A DNA stretch of 64,000 nucleotides from Comamonas sp. KCTC 72670 (GCA_014656495.1 BNCN01000014.1:62001-126000), one strand, 5' to 3'. Positions 9,537 through 19,972 are shown, counted from the stretch's first letter. A program made the numbers and translations. Notes: generated by a model not told the origin, from the letters alone.

Positions 9537-9629
9537 GAGGTGGGCGTCTAGCACGGGTAAGCGTCCGGGGCCTCTCTCGCAGGACCCCCGGCGCCGCCTG
9601 GGGAACTCGCTGATACGCTGCGCGCCGCG

Positions 9630-10700
9630 ATGACGAAGGACCCGGCGACAGGAGGCAGGTTCCGCCGCGTGGTGGCCGTCACCGGGGTGTCACTGCTCGC
9701 CGCGGGCCTCGCCGAGCTCGCCCACCTGCCCGCTGGGGCGCTGTTGGGCTCGATGCTGGTGTCGATTGCCGCCTCGCTGACGCTCTCGGTGCACGCGCCG
9801 GTGGGGCCGCGCGGGATGTTGGTGTCGCAGGCCGTGCTCGGCAGCGCGCTGTGTTCGTCCTTCTCCCCGGAGGCGTGGAGCGCGCTGGCGGCGAACTGGG
9901 TCGTGGCGCTGGCCGCGGTCGTGGGCGTGGTGGCGGTGGCGCAGGGCGTGGCGCTGGTGTGCGCGCGGTTGGGGCACCTGGACCCACGCACGGCGTCCCT
10001 GGGGCTGATGCCAGGGGGCGCGTCCGCGATGGTGGCGCTGAGTGAGGAGCTGGGCGCGGACGCGCGGCTGGTGACGCTCTTCCAGTACATGCGCCTGGGC
10101 GTCGTGATTCTCGTGGCGGTGGCCGTGGGGCGCTGGGCGGGGGATTCGCCGGAGGTGGGGGTCGCCCGGGCCGCGGACCTGCCCGGTTCTCCATCGCCCT
10201 GGCTGGCGTGGCTGACGACAGTGGGGGTGGCCGGGGTGGGGAGCGTGCTGGGCGTGCGCATGAAGTTGCCCGCCGGGGCCTTCCTGGGCCCGGTGTTGCT
10301 GGGCATTCCGCTGACCGCGCTGGGCGTCCCCGTGGGGGCGTGGCCTCCGGGCGTGCTCGCGCTGGCGCTGTGGGGGCTGGGCGTGCGCGTGGGCAGTCAG
10401 TTCGACGCGGCGGCCGTGGCGGAGCTGAAGCGGGTGGCGCACATCGCGTTGCTCGCCTCGTTGACGATGGTGGCGGGATGCCTGCTGCTCGCCTGGGGGT
10501 GGTCCGCCGCCGCGGGGGTGGACCTGCTCACCACCTACTTCGCCACCTCGCCGGGCGGCGCGGATTCGGTGCTGGCCATCGCCCTGGGCACGCAGGCCAC
10601 GGTGTCCGTCGTGCTGGCGGTCCAGGTCGGGCGGGTGCTGCTCATCTTCCTGGTCGCGCCTTCGTTCCTGCGCCGGTTGTCGCCCTCGCGTGGGGCCTGA
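9630..10700 (+). CDS. AbrB-family (duplicated-domain) membrane protein
   Basis: 356 residues, almost entirely hydrophobic, with about ten predicted membrane segments. It has the internal duplication typical of the AbrB/ammonia monooxygenase-like membrane family: LAHLPAGALLGSML in the first half matches KLPAGAFLGPVLLG in the second. Each half also has a conserved ATSPGGADSVLAIA/LMPGGASAMVALSEE element, which is characteristic of the family. Members are putative transporters or regulators of unknown substrate. It appears monocistronic. Confidence 0.85.
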   Translation: MTKDPATGGRFRRVVAVTGVSLLAAGLAELAHLPAGALLGSMLVSIAASLTLSVHAPVGPRGMLVSQAVLGSALCSSFSPEAWSALAANWVVALAAVVGVVAVAQGVALVCARLGHLDPRTASLGLMPGGASAMVALSEELGADARLVTLFQYMRLGVVILVAVAVGRWAGDSPEVGVARAADLPGSPSPWLAWLTTVGVAGVGSVLGVRMKLPAGAFLGPVLLGIPLTALGVPVGAWPPGVLALALWGLGVRVGSQFDAAAVAELKRVAHIALLASLTMVAGCLLLAWGWSAAAGVDLLTTYFATSPGGADSVLAIALGTQATVSVVLAVQVGRVLLIFLVAPSFLRRLSPSRGA

Positions 10701-10826
10701 GCGGCGGGCTGACAACCTGGCAGGCGGGGCTCGGTGGCCCGGTGTCCTGCATGCGCGGTGTGGGAGCCCCAGGCGAGGACGCGGCCCCGGCGGCGCCGCG
10801 CTCGCGCGGTTAGTATGTAGGCCGCG

Positions 10827-11690
10827 ATGACCTCACTCCATGACGTCCTGCCTGCCCCTGATGTGAGTCCGAGCGTGGAGGCCCTGGCCGCGTTGCTCCG
10901 GCGACGCCGCACGGTGGTGCTCACGGGCGCGGGGTGCAGCACGGAGTCGGGCATCCCGGACTACCGGGGGCCGGGGACGCGGGCCCGTGCGCGCAACCCC
11001 ATCCAGCACCGCGAGTTCATGACGCGGCCGGAGGTGCGGGCGCGGTATTGGGCGCGGAGCTTGATGGGGTGGCCGCGCTTCTCCTCGGCGCGGCCCAACG
11101 CGGCGCATGCGGCGCTCGCGGCGCTGGAGCAGGCGGGGCACGTGCCGGGGCTTATCACCCAGAACGTGGACCAACTGCACCAGGCGGCAGGCAGCTCACG
11201 CGTGATTGAGCTGCACGGCGCGCTCGCCCGGGTCCGTTGCCTGACGTGTGGCGCGCAGGAGCGCCGCGTGGATTTGCAGGAGCGGTTGCTGGCCCTCAAC
11301 CCGGACTTCTCGCATGAGGTGCTGGAGCTGCGCCCGGACGGTGACGCGGACCTGACGTCCGAGCAGTTGTCCGCGTTCCGCGTTCCGGCGTGCCTGGCCT
11401 GCGGTGGGCCGCTCAAACCGGACGTCGTCTTCTTCGGTGACAACGTGCCCGTTCCCACGGTGGAGGCCGCGTTCGCCCTGCTGGAGGAGGGGGACGCGTT
11501 GCTGGTGGTGGGCTCGTCCCTGGCCATCTTCTCCGGTTACCGCTTCCTGGTGCGGGCGTCGGAGCGGCGCATGCCCATCGCCATCCTCAACATGGGGGAG
11601 TGCCGCGGTGTGGAGCTGGCGGACGTGCACCTGGAGGCAAGGGCGGGGGACGCGCTCCCCCGGCTCGCGGAGGCGCTCGCGCGCGGCTGA
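10827..11690 (+). CDS. Sir2-family NAD-dependent protein deacylase (SIRT4-like)
   Basis: 287 residues. The NAD-binding signature is complete: LTGAGCSTESGIPDYRG, then TQNVDQLHQAAG, and the catalytic HG (IELHGAL). Two CxxC pairs (CLTCG and CLACG) about 55 residues apart form the structural zinc site. FFGDNVP and VVGSSLAIFSGY close the Rossmann fold. Sirtuins use NAD+ to remove acyl groups from lysine, or occasionally ADP-ribosylate proteins. Sequence details such as NPIQHREFM resemble the SIRT4/class II group. Independently transcribed; a TAGTAT box sits 12 bases upstream of the ATG. Confidence 0.9.
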   Translation: MTSLHDVLPAPDVSPSVEALAALLRRRRTVVLTGAGCSTESGIPDYRGPGTRARARNPIQHREFMTRPEVRARYWARSLMGWPRFSSARPNAAHAALAALEQAGHVPGLITQNVDQLHQAAGSSRVIELHGALARVRCLTCGAQERRVDLQERLLALNPDFSHEVLELRPDGDADLTSEQLSAFRVPACLACGGPLKPDVVFFGDNVPVPTVEAAFALLEEGDALLVVGSSLAIFSGYRFLVRASERRMPIAILNMGECRGVELADVHLEARAGDALPRLAEALARG

Positions 11691-11702
11691 GGACGCTGGC
11701 GG

Positions 11703-12236
11703 TTACTTCACGTCGTAGACCTTGCGAATGACGTGACCCCCGCGCTCGACATCGACCTCGAAGCGTCGTTGGCCGCGGAGCGCGTCGTACGCCTGCAAGG
11801 TTTGCTCGGGGGTGTGAAGCGCAATGCCATTGATGTTCCGGACCACGTCCCCCGACTGGAATCCAAGCTGCGCATAGAGAGCGCCCGGCTTGAGTGAGAA
11901 GAGCTTGAATCCGTACGCTTTCCCGTCTCGAAAGGCGGGGACGATGCGCACGTGTGTCTGCGGGTCACCCATCTGTTCGAGCGCTTCCGTGAAGCGTTGA
12001 AGGGGTATCTCGTAGGCGTGTTCTCCCACTTCGCGGATGCCGCAGTCCGCGCTACGGGGTGTTGGGGTGGGAGGCGCGACGTCGGGCCTGGGCTGCTGGG
12101 CGTGTTCCACCCGGTTGTCGATGGAGGCGTTGACGTGCTTCCGGTCGGCGTGGGCCAGGCCGGCCACGGTGAGCGCGGTGAGCGTGATGACGCCCAGGGT
12201 GATGGAGGCGAAGTGCTTCCGGATGGAGCGGGCCAT
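11703..12236 (-). CDS. PDZ-domain protein with N-terminal membrane anchor (GspC-like)
   Basis: 177 residues. A basic N-terminus and one hydrophobic segment (ITLGVITLTALTVAGLAHA) precede a linker. The C-terminal domain resembles the GspC/PulC homology region plus PDZ fold: RIVPAFRDGKAYGFKLFSLKPGALYAQLGFQSGDVVRNING is laid out like the PDZ end of type II secretion GspC. GspC links inner-membrane and outer-membrane parts of that system, but no other gsp gene is nearby, so this is a stand-alone homologue. The ATG at 12236 is preceded by GGAG at eight bases and is preferred over 12284. Confidence 0.75.
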   Translation of the reverse strand: MARSIRKHFASITLGVITLTALTVAGLAHADRKHVNASIDNRVEHAQQPRPDVAPPTPTPRSADCGIREVGEHAYEIPLQRFTEALEQMGDPQTHVRIVPAFRDGKAYGFKLFSLKPGALYAQLGFQSGDVVRNINGIALHTPEQTLQAYDALRGQRRFEVDVERGGHVIRKVYDVK

Positions 12237-12574
12237 GTGTGCGTGTCTCCGTTGGCGAAGGGGATGACACGCGGCCTTGAGCAAACACGGGGCCAGTGGC
12301 GCCGCGACACCTGTCGCACTCGGAAGAGGCCCGCGCGTGAGTGCCGCGCGGCGTCGCCCCTGTCACGAAATGGCAGACGCGGAGTGACAAGCTGTCATTG
12401 CAAGATTTTGACGGCTTTGTGATGGATTGCGCGGCGTGTCACGGGGGCGTGGAGCAGTCAGGTTTGACAATTTTGACGCCAGCGAATGCGGGCGACGTCA
12501 GGCAACTTCATTTCCTGGCAAACGAGAATCTGCGCATCCCCCCTACGCACCTGTCTGTCTGGGTGACGCGAGCA
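12237..12574. other. Intergenic region between divergent genes with inverted repeat and TTGAC-like boxes
   Basis: About 340 bases, more AT-rich in its right half than the flanking genes. A frame is open across it in phase with the next gene, but its composition does not look coding. It contains an inverted repeat TGACAAGCTGTCA (12385-12397; 5-base arms, 3-base spacer) and TTTGACA/TTTTGACG boxes at 12409-12416, 12463-12469 and 12472-12478. These may form the promoter/operator region for the peptidoglycan hydrolase. No good -10 partner was found, so no promoter is asserted. Confidence 0.4.
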
Positions 12575-14233
12575 TTGTCCTTGAAGACCTACTCCGTCCG
12601 CAGTGGCGACACGCTGAGCGCGCTGGCGCGGAAGTTCAACACGTCCGTGTCGGCGCTGGCGAAGGCCAATGACATCGCAGACCCCAGCAAGATTCGCTCG
12701 GGCCAGAAGCTGACCATCCCCGACACCTTCGAGGGGACGGCCTCGAAGGGTGGAAGCAACGCGGGGGCCGGCACCGCGAATCGTCCGGCGGGTGGTGACT
12801 CCTTTGCTCCGGCGACGTCAGCGCGCGCGGCCAACGGTCAGGTTCGCGATGACGACGGCCGCAAGTTCCCCACGTCGAGGGACGGTACGCCGCTCTACAG
12901 GCAGGGCGATCCGCAGTGGGGCTCGCGGCGTCTGGGCACCAGCTCCAGCCTGTCCGCCGCGGGCTGCGCCATGACGGCCACGGCGATGGCCGTGAGCAAG
13001 ATCACCGGGAAGACCATCAACCCGGGCGAGATGGACGCCTACCTGGACCGCAACAACGGCTACTCGGGCAACGCGCTCAAGTGGGGCTCGGCGGCGGCCA
13101 TGGGCGGCTTGGGCGCGGCGAAGCAGGCCTGGAACCTCAACACCATCAACAAGCAGATCGACGCGGGCCGGCCGGTCGTCGTGGGCGTGGACTACAAGCC
13201 GGGCAGCGGCGGTGGCGCGAACGGCACCGACCACTGGATCACCATCACCGGCCGAGGCACGCAGAACGGCAAGCCCGTCTACTACGCGAACGACCCCGCG
13301 ACGGGGAAGGAGATCACCCTCAACGTCCAGGGCAGCCGTCTGTCGGGCGGTCCCCAGGGCTACAAGACGACGGGGGAGCTGGTGACGTTCTCCGGCGGCA
13401 ACCCGCGCCCGGGCAACACCAACGGTGGCACGGGCGGCGCGCAGGGCCCCGGTGGTCCGACGAAGCCGCCTCCCGCCGCGGGTGGCTCGGTGAAGGGCAT
13501 GCCGCTGCCCGGCCGCGACTTGGAGAAGGGCGCTCGCGGCGCGGCGGTGGAGCAGCTCCAGAAGGCGTTGGTGAGGGGCGGCTACATGACCCAGGCCGAG
13601 ATGAACACCGGCCCGGGCGTCTTCGGTCCCCGCACCGAGTCCGCGCTCAAGGATTTCCAGGCCGCCAACGGCGTGAACAACACCGGCTACTACGGCCCGC
13701 TGACGCGCGCGGCGTTCTCCAAGCTGGGCGCCAAGGTGTCCGGCGGCGGTTCCACCAGCGGCACCGGCGGGACGCAGGGCTCGGGCGGGACGCAGGGCGC
13801 CGGCGGGCCCGCGAAGGGCAACAACGACCTGAGCGGCTTCTCGTCGAACAAGTACGACAACCTCATCAACGAGATGTCGCGCAAGTACAACGTGCCCGCG
13901 CGCCTCATCAAGGCGGTCATCCAGCAGGAGTCCACCTTCAACCCGAACGCGAAGTCGGGCGCGGGCGCGGTGGGCCTGATGCAGCTCATGCCGGGCACCG
14001 CGCGCGACCTGGGCGTCACGAACCGGGCGGATCCGCGCCAGAGCATCGAGGGTGGAACGAAGTACCTCTCGCAGCAGCTCAAGCGCTTCAACGGCGACGT
14101 GCGCCTGGCGCTCGCGGCCTACAACGCGGGCCCGGGCAACGTGAGCAAGTACGGCGGCGTGCCTCCGTTCAAGGAGACGCAGGACTACGTGCGGAAGATC
14201 ACCGGTTGGTACAACGGCGCCGGTCCCGCGTAG
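12575..14233 (+). CDS. Four-domain peptidoglycan hydrolase: LysM, C39-like peptidase, PG-binding, lytic transglycosylase
   Basis: About 552 residues. Order: LysM (residues 5-49, TYSVRSGDTLSALARKF); a C39-like papain-fold peptidase (about 105-275) with Cys131 in AAGCAMT, His in TDHWITITG and Asp in YYANDP; a Gly/Pro-rich linker; a PG_binding_1 domain (about 312-390, GVFGPRTESALKDFQ); a second Gly/Thr/Gln linker; and an SLT lytic transglycosylase (about 427-545). The SLT domain has QQEST catalytic Glu, GLMQLMPGTA and AAYNAGPGNV. It should bind and cleave murein. No signal peptide is seen. The start is uncertain: TTG 12575 gives the usual MSLKTYSV N-terminus, while GTG 12563 and further upstream starts are possible. 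Confidence 0.85.
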   Translation: MSLKTYSVRSGDTLSALARKFNTSVSALAKANDIADPSKIRSGQKLTIPDTFEGTASKGGSNAGAGTANRPAGGDSFAPATSARAANGQVRDDDGRKFPTSRDGTPLYRQGDPQWGSRRLGTSSSLSAAGCAMTATAMAVSKITGKTINPGEMDAYLDRNNGYSGNALKWGSAAAMGGLGAAKQAWNLNTINKQIDAGRPVVVGVDYKPGSGGGANGTDHWITITGRGTQNGKPVYYANDPATGKEITLNVQGSRLSGGPQGYKTTGELVTFSGGNPRPGNTNGGTGGAQGPGGPTKPPPAAGGSVKGMPLPGRDLEKGARGAAVEQLQKALVRGGYMTQAEMNTGPGVFGPRTESALKDFQAANGVNNTGYYGPLTRAAFSKLGAKVSGGGSTSGTGGTQGSGGTQGAGGPAKGNNDLSGFSSNKYDNLINEMSRKYNVPARLIKAVIQQESTFNPNAKSGAGAVGLMQLMPGTARDLGVTNRADPRQSIEGGTKYLSQQLKRFNGDVRLALAAYNAGPGNVSKYGGVPPFKETQDYVRKITGWYNGAGPA

Positions 14234-14257
14234 GACCGCCCGCCGTGCCACGCACCC

Positions 14258-14297
14258 GGCCCGGTCTCCTGTCAGGAGCCCGGGCCTCGGTGTTTCA
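14258..14297 (+). terminator. Intrinsic terminator after the peptidoglycan hydrolase gene
   Basis: GGCCCGG-T-CTCCTG (14258-14271) pairs with CAGGAG-C-CCGGGCC (14273-14286), a 13-pair stem with one internal mismatch and a one-base loop. TCGGTGTTTC follows, a weak U-tract. It lies 25 bases past the stop codon, between two convergent genes. Confidence 0.65.
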
Positions 14298-14308
14298 ACC
14301 CACGCGCG

Positions 14309-15427
14309 TCACGGCGCGGGCCAGAACGCGGGCGCGTAGGCCTCCGGAATGGCCACCACGCGCTGCTGCGTCTCCGGGTTCCAGACGTTGGCCGCCGCGT
14401 AGCCGCCATACGACGTCACCAGCAGCAGCCCTCGGCCGAACTGGAAGCTCAGGTAGGCGTCCGGCTCCGCGAGGTCCTTCAGGAACACGTGCTGAGCTCC
14501 GCGTTGCCAGATGAGGGGCTGCCCCATGGCCAACAGGGGGCCCGCCTTGCGAGCGGAGTAGTAGAGCGTGCCGCCCGGCCCCGGCAGCTCCATCCACCAC
14601 GCGCCTTCCGCGGCGCCCGGGACCTGGGCGTTCAGTGCCTTGGCCGTGGCGCCGGGAACGCGCGTCCCGAGCGCCTGACTCGGAGGCGAGGCCGTATACG
14701 CCGGCGTGAGCGTGGCCTCGGCGTCGAGCAGTCCCTGGTCGGAGGGGGTGGATTCCTGGACGCGGTGGGCCTTGGCCTCGATGCGCTTCCACCCGCTGTC
14801 CTCCAGCCGGAAGGCCATGGCAAGTCCGGGGATGCCCTTTCCCGGAGGCACGGGGAAGGACTCGCCGGCGAACGCCACGGCGTTCTTCTGGACGGCCTTG
14901 GGCGCGAAGGCCACGAAGATGAGGGCCACGGGCCTGCCTTCCGCGTCAAAGCCGAGGCGTGACACGTAGGGCTCGTTCTCGTTGCCCGCGCTGGTGCCTC
15001 CGGGCAGCGTCTTCAAGTCGAGCGGCTCGCCCGCCTTCGTGTCGGCATTCACGCGCCACGCGCGGGGCACCTCGCCGTCGCCCGAGGGCCACGTGAAGAT
15101 GAGCCCCTGTCTTCCATCCGCGCTCCACGACACCTGTGACCTGTCACAGGCGGCCTCGAAGCGGAACACGCGGGTGGCGGTGCCCGGCAGGGGCTGCCGC
15201 ATCCATTCACAGTGCTCCGCGTCCTCGGTGGGCTTGAGATAGCCGAGCTCCGCGGCGGGCGGCTCGGCTTTCGCGGGCGCAGGGGCCGCTGGGCTGGGGG
15301 CTTCCGGTGCCGGCGCGGGCGCGGAGGCCGCTGGCGGTGGCGCGGGCGCCTTGCTGTCCTGACCGGACTGGCAGCCCAGGAGCGCCACGGCGGCGAACAA
15401 GGCGGGAGCGGGGCGGAAGCGATGCAT
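14309..15427 (-). CDS. Predicted lipoprotein of unknown function
   Basis: 372 residues. Begins MHRFRPAPALFAAVALLGC, a lipoprotein signal with Cys19 as the acylation site, then a Pro/Ala-rich linker of roughly 50 residues. The remainder is a soluble domain with several Trp-containing beta-like segments (GRQGLIFTWPSGDGEVPRAW, GPLLAMGQPLIW) that may be a beta-propeller-like fold, but no family motif was recognised. GAGGTG lies just upstream of the ATG. Divergent from the methyltransferase gene by 75 bases. Confidence 0.75.
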   Translation of the reverse strand: MHRFRPAPALFAAVALLGCQSGQDSKAPAPPPAASAPAPAPEAPSPAAPAPAKAEPPAAELGYLKPTEDAEHCEWMRQPLPGTATRVFRFEAACDRSQVSWSADGRQGLIFTWPSGDGEVPRAWRVNADTKAGEPLDLKTLPGGTSAGNENEPYVSRLGFDAEGRPVALIFVAFAPKAVQKNAVAFAGESFPVPPGKGIPGLAMAFRLEDSGWKRIEAKAHRVQESTPSDQGLLDAEATLTPAYTASPPSQALGTRVPGATAKALNAQVPGAAEGAWWMELPGPGGTLYYSARKAGPLLAMGQPLIWQRGAQHVFLKDLAEPDAYLSFQFGRGLLLVTSYGGYAAANVWNPETQQRVVAIPEAYAPAFWPAP

Positions 15428-15502
15428 GGGGCACCTCGGCGGTGGCGGGCCTTCGATTGCGCGAACGATACAGGACTGCTGCCGCGATAGGCTGCCACAG
15501 CC

Positions 15503-16465
15503 ATGTCGAGTCCCACCGCGCCGTCCTCGCCTTCTCGCCGATTTCATGCAGAGCCGCTCATCGACATCCATCGGCATGTGTCGGAGCGGCTGGCCGAGGG
15601 GCCGGTGACCATCGAAGTGCCCGACCCGGACCTGGGGCGGGGCTGTTACCCCGGTGAGCGCGTGGGGCCCGGTGGGGCGCTGCTGCACAGGCCCCTGCGC
15701 GGGTGGTGTGACCTGGCGGAGGGGCTCGCGTGCCGGTTGCTGACGCCTCGCTCCGTGGACGCGACGCACGTCGCGTTGACCTTCGAGCGATTGGGGCCCG
15801 AGGCCTCGTGGCACGCGGGAGGCGAGGCGGAGGGGGCGACCTCGAGGGAGGAGCGGTATGGCGCCACCTCGGCGTTCGCGCGCGTGCGCAAGTTGGAGGA
15901 TGCGGGGTTCCTGTTGCCCTGGCTCGATGCGCTCGGCCGCATCCGGTTGCCCGAGTCCGCTCGCGTGCTCGACCTGGGCGTCAATCGCGGTGATGAGCTG
16001 GCGGCCTTCTCGTGGCTCGAAGGCGCGCCAGAGGTGTCCTTCGTGGGCGTGGACCACAGCGCGAGCGCCATCGAGGAGGCGCGGGCCCGCTTCCCGGACG
16101 CGCGGCACCGCTTCCACGTCGCCGACCTGAACGCGCTGCCCGAGGGGCTGGGCCGCTTCCACCTCGTGGTGTCGGTGGGCACGCTGCAGAGCCCCGGTGT
16201 GGATGACCACGCGCTGCTGCGCAAGCTGGTGCAGGAGCACCTGGAGCCGAGCTCCGCGTTGTTGCTCGGCTTCCCCAACTCACGCTTCCGGGATGGCGAG
16301 GTCGTCTACGGCGCGCGGGTGCGGAACCTGCGAGAGCCGGACCTCTCGTTGGTGGTGAAGGACCTGTCCTTCTACCGCCGCTACCTGCACCAGCACGGCT
16401 TCCGCACCTTCCTGGGCGGCAAGTACGACTTGCTGCTCACGGCGGTGCGGGAGGCGGGCGGCTGA
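15503..16465 (+). CDS. Class I SAM-dependent methyltransferase
   Basis: 320 residues. Motif I of the Rossmann methyltransferase fold is [14 protein letters not shown] near residue 155, followed by the acidic-loop motif [20 protein letters not shown] and a motif-II-like [18 protein letters not shown]. The N-terminal 150 residues are an extra domain without recognised motifs ([21 protein letters not shown] order). It would methylate a small molecule or macromolecule that cannot be identified. Its last 29 bases overlap the 3' end of the convergent cysI gene. Confidence 0.8.
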   Translation: MSSPTAPSSPSRRFHAEPLIDIHRHVSERLAEGPVTIEVPDPDLGRGCYPGERVGPGGALLHRPLRGWCDLAEGLACRLLTPRSVDATHVALTFERLGPEASWHAGGEAEGATSREERYGATSAFARVRKLEDAGFLLPWLDALGRIRLPESARVLDLGVNRGDELAAFSWLEGAPEVSFVGVDHSASAIEEARARFPDARHRFHVADLNALPEGLGRFHLVVSVGTLQSPGVDDHALLRKLVQEHLEPSSALLLGFPNSRFRDGEVVYGARVRNLREPDLSLVVKDLSFYRRYLHQHGFRTFLGGKYDLLLTAVREAGG

Positions 16466-18134
16466 CCGGTGTGCCTGTTACGTGCCCCGCGCGCACCACG
16501 AAGTCTCCGAAGCCTTCGCCGGGGCTGCGCTCCCGCGCGTAGCCCGCGAACAGGGGCTCCAGCGCGGCGAGGATGGTGTCCTCGTCGATGTTCTCCCGGT
16601 AGAGCCGGTTGAGGCGTTGCCCACGGGCGTCGCCTCCCAGGTGCAGGTTGTAGCGGCCCGGGGCCTTGCCCACGAGGCCCACCTCGGCCAGGTACGGCCT
16701 CGCGCAGCCGTTGGGGCACCCGGTGATGCGGAGCAGCAGGTTGGCGTCCTCGAGCCCGTGGGCGCGCAGCCGCTCCTCCACGCGGCCGACGAAGGTGGGC
16801 AGGTAGCGTTCGGCCTCGGCCATGGCCAGGCCGCAGGTGGGCAAGGCGACGCAGGCCAGCGCGTTGCGGCGCACGGGGCTGGCGTTGCGGAAGCCATCCA
16901 GCGCGTGCGCGGCGACCAGCGCGTCGATGGCGGCGCGAGCGCCAGCGGGGACCCCCGCGATGACGAGGTTCTGGTTCGCGGTGAGGCGGAAGTCCCCGGT
17001 GTGGACGCGCGCGATTTCACGGAGCCCGGTGAGGTGCGGCGCCCCGGGCCGGTCCGCCACGCGGCCGCTGTCCAGGTGCAGCGTCAGGTGCCACTGGCCG
17101 TCATGGCCCTCCGTCCACCCGAAGCGGTCGCCGTTGTGCTCGAAGGCGAAGGGGCGCGCGGGCTGGAGCGCGAAGCCGAGCCGCTTCTCCAACTCCGCCG
17201 TGAACCAGGGGACGCCGCGCTCCTCCAGGACGTACTTCAACCGGGCGTGCTTGCGGTTCGACCGGTCCCCGAAGTCGCGGTGGACCTTCACCACCTCCTC
17301 GGCGACGGCGAGCGTCTGCTCCGGCGTGATGAAGCCCACGACGTCCGCCAGCCGTGGATACGTGGCCGCGTCGCCGTGCGTCGCGCCCATGCCGCCGCCC
17401 ACCGAGACGTTGAAGCCCGCCAGCGCCCCGTCCTCGATGATGGCGATGAAGCCCAAGTCCTGCGCGAACACGTCCACGTCGTTGAGCGGCGGCACCGCGA
17501 CGGCGGCCTTGAACTTCCGGGGCAGGTAGGTGGGGCCGTAGATGGGCTCATCCTCGCCGCCGGCGACCTTCTCGTTGCCCAGCCAGATTTCGTAGTAGGC
17601 GCGCGTCTTGGGCAGCAGGTGCTCGGAGATGCGCACCGCCCACTGGTACACGGTGGCGTGGACGCGCGAGTCCACGGGGTTGGGGTTGCACAGCACGTTG
17701 CGGTTGACGTCGCCACAGGCGGCCAGGGTGTCCATCATCGCCGCGTTGATGCGCGCGATGGTCACCTGGAGGTCATCCTTGATGATGCCGTGCAACTGGA
17801 ACGCCTGCCGCGTGGTGATGCGGAGCGTGTGGTTGGCGTGCTCGCGGGCCAGGGCGTCCATGGCCAGCCATTGCGATGGGGTGCACACGCCGCCCGGCAG
17901 GCGGGTGCGGAGCATGAAGCTGTAGTCAGGCTCCAGCTTCTGCTGCCGCCGCTCCTCCCGCAGGTCGCGGTCGTCCTGCTGGTAGCTGCCGTGGAACTTG
18001 ATGAGGCTGAGGTCCGGCGTGGCGAGGCCTCCCGTCACCGGGTCCTCCAGGCTCTCCGCCAGGGTTCCCCGGAGCAGGTGGCTCTTCGCCTTGATGTGCT
18101 CCACTTCGGAGAGCGGCTTGGGCTCGTTGCTCAT
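16437..18134 (-). CDS. cysI: Sulfite reductase hemoprotein (beta) subunit
   Basis: 565 residues. The last enzyme of assimilatory sulfate reduction, reducing sulfite to sulfide by six electrons with siroheme and a 4Fe-4S cluster. The cluster/siroheme ligands are visible as [14 protein letters not shown] and, about 40 residues on, [19 protein letters not shown]. The N-terminal ferredoxin-like half contains [11 protein letters not shown] and [14 protein letters not shown], and the anion-binding Arg/Lys motifs are present. Start ATG 18134 is 26 bases downstream of the cysJ stop, and this is the last gene of the cys operon. Siroheme comes from genes encoded earlier in the same operon. Confidence 0.95.
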   Translation of the reverse strand: MSNEPKPLSEVEHIKAKSHLLRGTLAESLEDPVTGGLATPDLSLIKFHGSYQQDDRDLREERRQQKLEPDYSFMLRTRLPGGVCTPSQWLAMDALAREHANHTLRITTRQAFQLHGIIKDDLQVTIARINAAMMDTLAACGDVNRNVLCNPNPVDSRVHATVYQWAVRISEHLLPKTRAYYEIWLGNEKVAGGEDEPIYGPTYLPRKFKAAVAVPPLNDVDVFAQDLGFIAIIEDGALAGFNVSVGGGMGATHGDAATYPRLADVVGFITPEQTLAVAEEVVKVHRDFGDRSNRKHARLKYVLEERGVPWFTAELEKRLGFALQPARPFAFEHNGDRFGWTEGHDGQWHLTLHLDSGRVADRPGAPHLTGLREIARVHTGDFRLTANQNLVIAGVPAGARAAIDALVAAHALDGFRNASPVRRNALACVALPTCGLAMAEAERYLPTFVGRVEERLRAHGLEDANLLLRITGCPNGCARPYLAEVGLVGKAPGRYNLHLGGDARGQRLNRLYRENIDEDTILAALEPLFAGYARERSPGEGFGDFVVRAGHVTGTPVSRPPPAPP

Positions 18135-18160
18135 GTCAGTGCTCGCAATCGGAAGATGGG

Positions 18161-19972
18161 TCAGTAGACGTCGCGCAGGTAGCGCCGCTGCTCGCGCAGG
18201 GCTTCGAGCCACGCGTGCGCGTCCTCGCGGCTCTTCCCGCCGTGCGTGGCGACGACGTCCACCAGCGCGGCATGGACATCCGGCGCCATGCGCTGGGCGT
18301 CACCGCACACGTAGAGGTGGGCGCCGCCTTCCAGCCAGGCGTAGACGTCTCGGCCCGCCTCGAGCAGCCGGTGCTGCACGTAGACCTTCTGCGCGCGGTC
18401 CCGGGAGAAGGCGAGCGACAGCCGGTGCAGCGTCTGCTTCTTCAACGCCTCCTGCCACTCCGTTTGGTAGAGGAACTGGGTCCGGAAGTGCTGTTCGCCG
18501 AAGAAGAGCCAGTTCCGGCCGCGCGCGCCGCGCTCCGCCCGTTCCTGGACGAAGGCCCGGAAGGGCGCCACGCCCGTGCCGGGGCCAATCATCAGCACGT
18601 CCTTGTCGCCGTCCTCGGGCAGGCGGAAGCGCTCGTTCGGCTCGATGAAGACGCGGACCGTGTCGGTGCCCGCGGTGCGCGTGGCCAGGTGGTACGACGC
18701 CGCGCCGAAGTGACGCAGGTCGAAGGCGGTGTAGTCCACGACGGACACCGTCAGGTGGGCCTCCTCGCCCACGCGCAGGGGGCTGGAGGCAATCGAGTAC
18801 AGGCGCGGCGTCAGCTTGCGCAGGGCCTGGACCAGCTCGGCGGCCTCCCAGTCCGCCTTGTGCGCGCGAAGCACGTCGATGAGCTGATGGCTCGCGAGCA
18901 ACGCCCGGAAGGCCTCGGGGTTGCCGGGCTGGAGTACATCCCGCAACGCGGAGCTGTTCGACAACGTGGCGTGCCGCTCCAGGAAGGGGCGGTTGAGCCT
19001 GGTGATTTCGAGCGCGTCGCTCAGCCACCGGGCCAGGGGCAATGTGCGGCCCTCTCGCGTGACGTCCAGGTTCCCATCCAGGCGCAGCTCGGACAGGAGG
19101 GCCTCCACCAGCTCGGGAGGATTGTGGGGCCACACGCCCAGCGCGTCGCCGGGGGCATACGTCAGCCCCGAGCCTTCGAGCGACAGCTCCACGTGACGCA
19201 CGTCCTTGAGCGCGCCGCGCGCGGTGATGCGCTGGTTGAGGAGGACCTCCGCGGAGAAGGGGGACTCCTTGTTGAAGGCGGGCGTGGCTCGCTGCTCGCG
19301 CAGAGGCAGGACGGTGGCCGTCGCGGCGGCGCGGGGCGTCAGCGATTCACGGGCGCGGGCGAAGGCCTGGTCGAGCCAGCCCTTGGCGACAGGCTCGAAG
19401 TCCACGTCGCAGTCCGCGCGCTCCAGCAGCCGCGTGGCGCCCAGCTCCGCGAGGCGGCTGTCCAGCGCCTTGCCGACTTCGCAGAAGCGGGGGTAGCTGG
19501 AGTCACCGAGCCCGAGGACGGCGTAGCGCAACGCCTCCACGCGCGGCGCGCGCTTGCCCAGGAGGAACTCGCAGAAGCCTCGCGCGTCGTCCGGCGGGTC
19601 GCCATCGCCCTGCGTGCTGATGACCACGCAGAGGAGTTGCTCCTTGGCCAGCTCCCGCACGGGGTAGTCGCTGGCGCGGAACAGGCGCGCGGTGAGCCCG
19701 GCGGACTCCACCTGGTGCTTGAGGCGCTCGGCGAGCAGGCGGCTGTTTCCGGTCTGCGTCCCGTAGACGATGGTGAAGGGGACGGCGGGGGCTGCCTCGG
19801 TGACGGGGACCACGGCCGTCACGGAAGACTGCGGTGCCCGCGCGGCGAGGCCCGCCGTGTAGCCGCTCAGCCAGTTCAAGGCATTCGCGTCGAGTCCCTG
19901 AAGCAGCTCGAACAGGTGGGCGCTTCGGGCATCGCCGAGGAGCGCGTTGACGAAGGCAGGGGCCGCGTTCAT
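18161..19972 (-). CDS. cysJ: NADPH-sulfite reductase flavoprotein (alpha) subunit
   Basis: 603 residues. Passes electrons from NADPH through FAD and FMN to CysI. Domains in order: flavodoxin (residues about 65-205; FMN loop [15 protein letters not shown], then [12 protein letters not shown]), FAD-binding connector, and ferredoxin-NADP reductase domain with RLYSIASSP (FAD), [18 protein letters not shown] (pyrophosphate) and a [20 protein letters not shown]-terminus ending in DVY, as in E. coli CysJ. The start overlaps the cysN stop, so translation is probably coupled. Confidence 0.95.
   Translation of the reverse strand: MNAAPAFVNALLGDARSAHLFELLQGLDANALNWLSGYTAGLAARAPQSSVTAVVPVTEAAPAVPFTIVYGTQTGNSRLLAERLKHQVESAGLTARLFRASDYPVRELAKEQLLCVVISTQGDGDPPDDARGFCEFLLGKRAPRVEALRYAVLGLGDSSYPRFCEVGKALDSRLAELGATRLLERADCDVDFEPVAKGWLDQAFARARESLTPRAAATATVLPLREQRATPAFNKESPFSAEVLLNQRITARGALKDVRHVELSLEGSGLTYAPGDALGVWPHNPPELVEALLSELRLDGNLDVTREGRTLPLARWLSDALEITRLNRPFLERHATLSNSSALRDVLQPGNPEAFRALLASHQLIDVLRAHKADWEAAELVQALRKLTPRLYSIASSPLRVGEEAHLTVSVVDYTAFDLRHFGAASYHLATRTAGTDTVRVFIEPNERFRLPEDGDKDVLMIGPGTGVAPFRAFVQERAERGARGRNWLFFGEQHFRTQFLYQTEWQEALKKQTLHRLSLAFSRDRAQKVYVQHRLLEAGRDVYAWLEGGAHLYVCGDAQRMAPDVHAALVDVVATHGGKSREDAHAWLEALREQRRYLRDVY

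Noticed and set aside
12341-12574. N-terminal extension of the peptidoglycan hydrolase (frame open from 12341)
   Set aside because: The segment is unlike coding sequence in composition, has no signal peptide, and the LysM domain starts just after the TTG at 12575.
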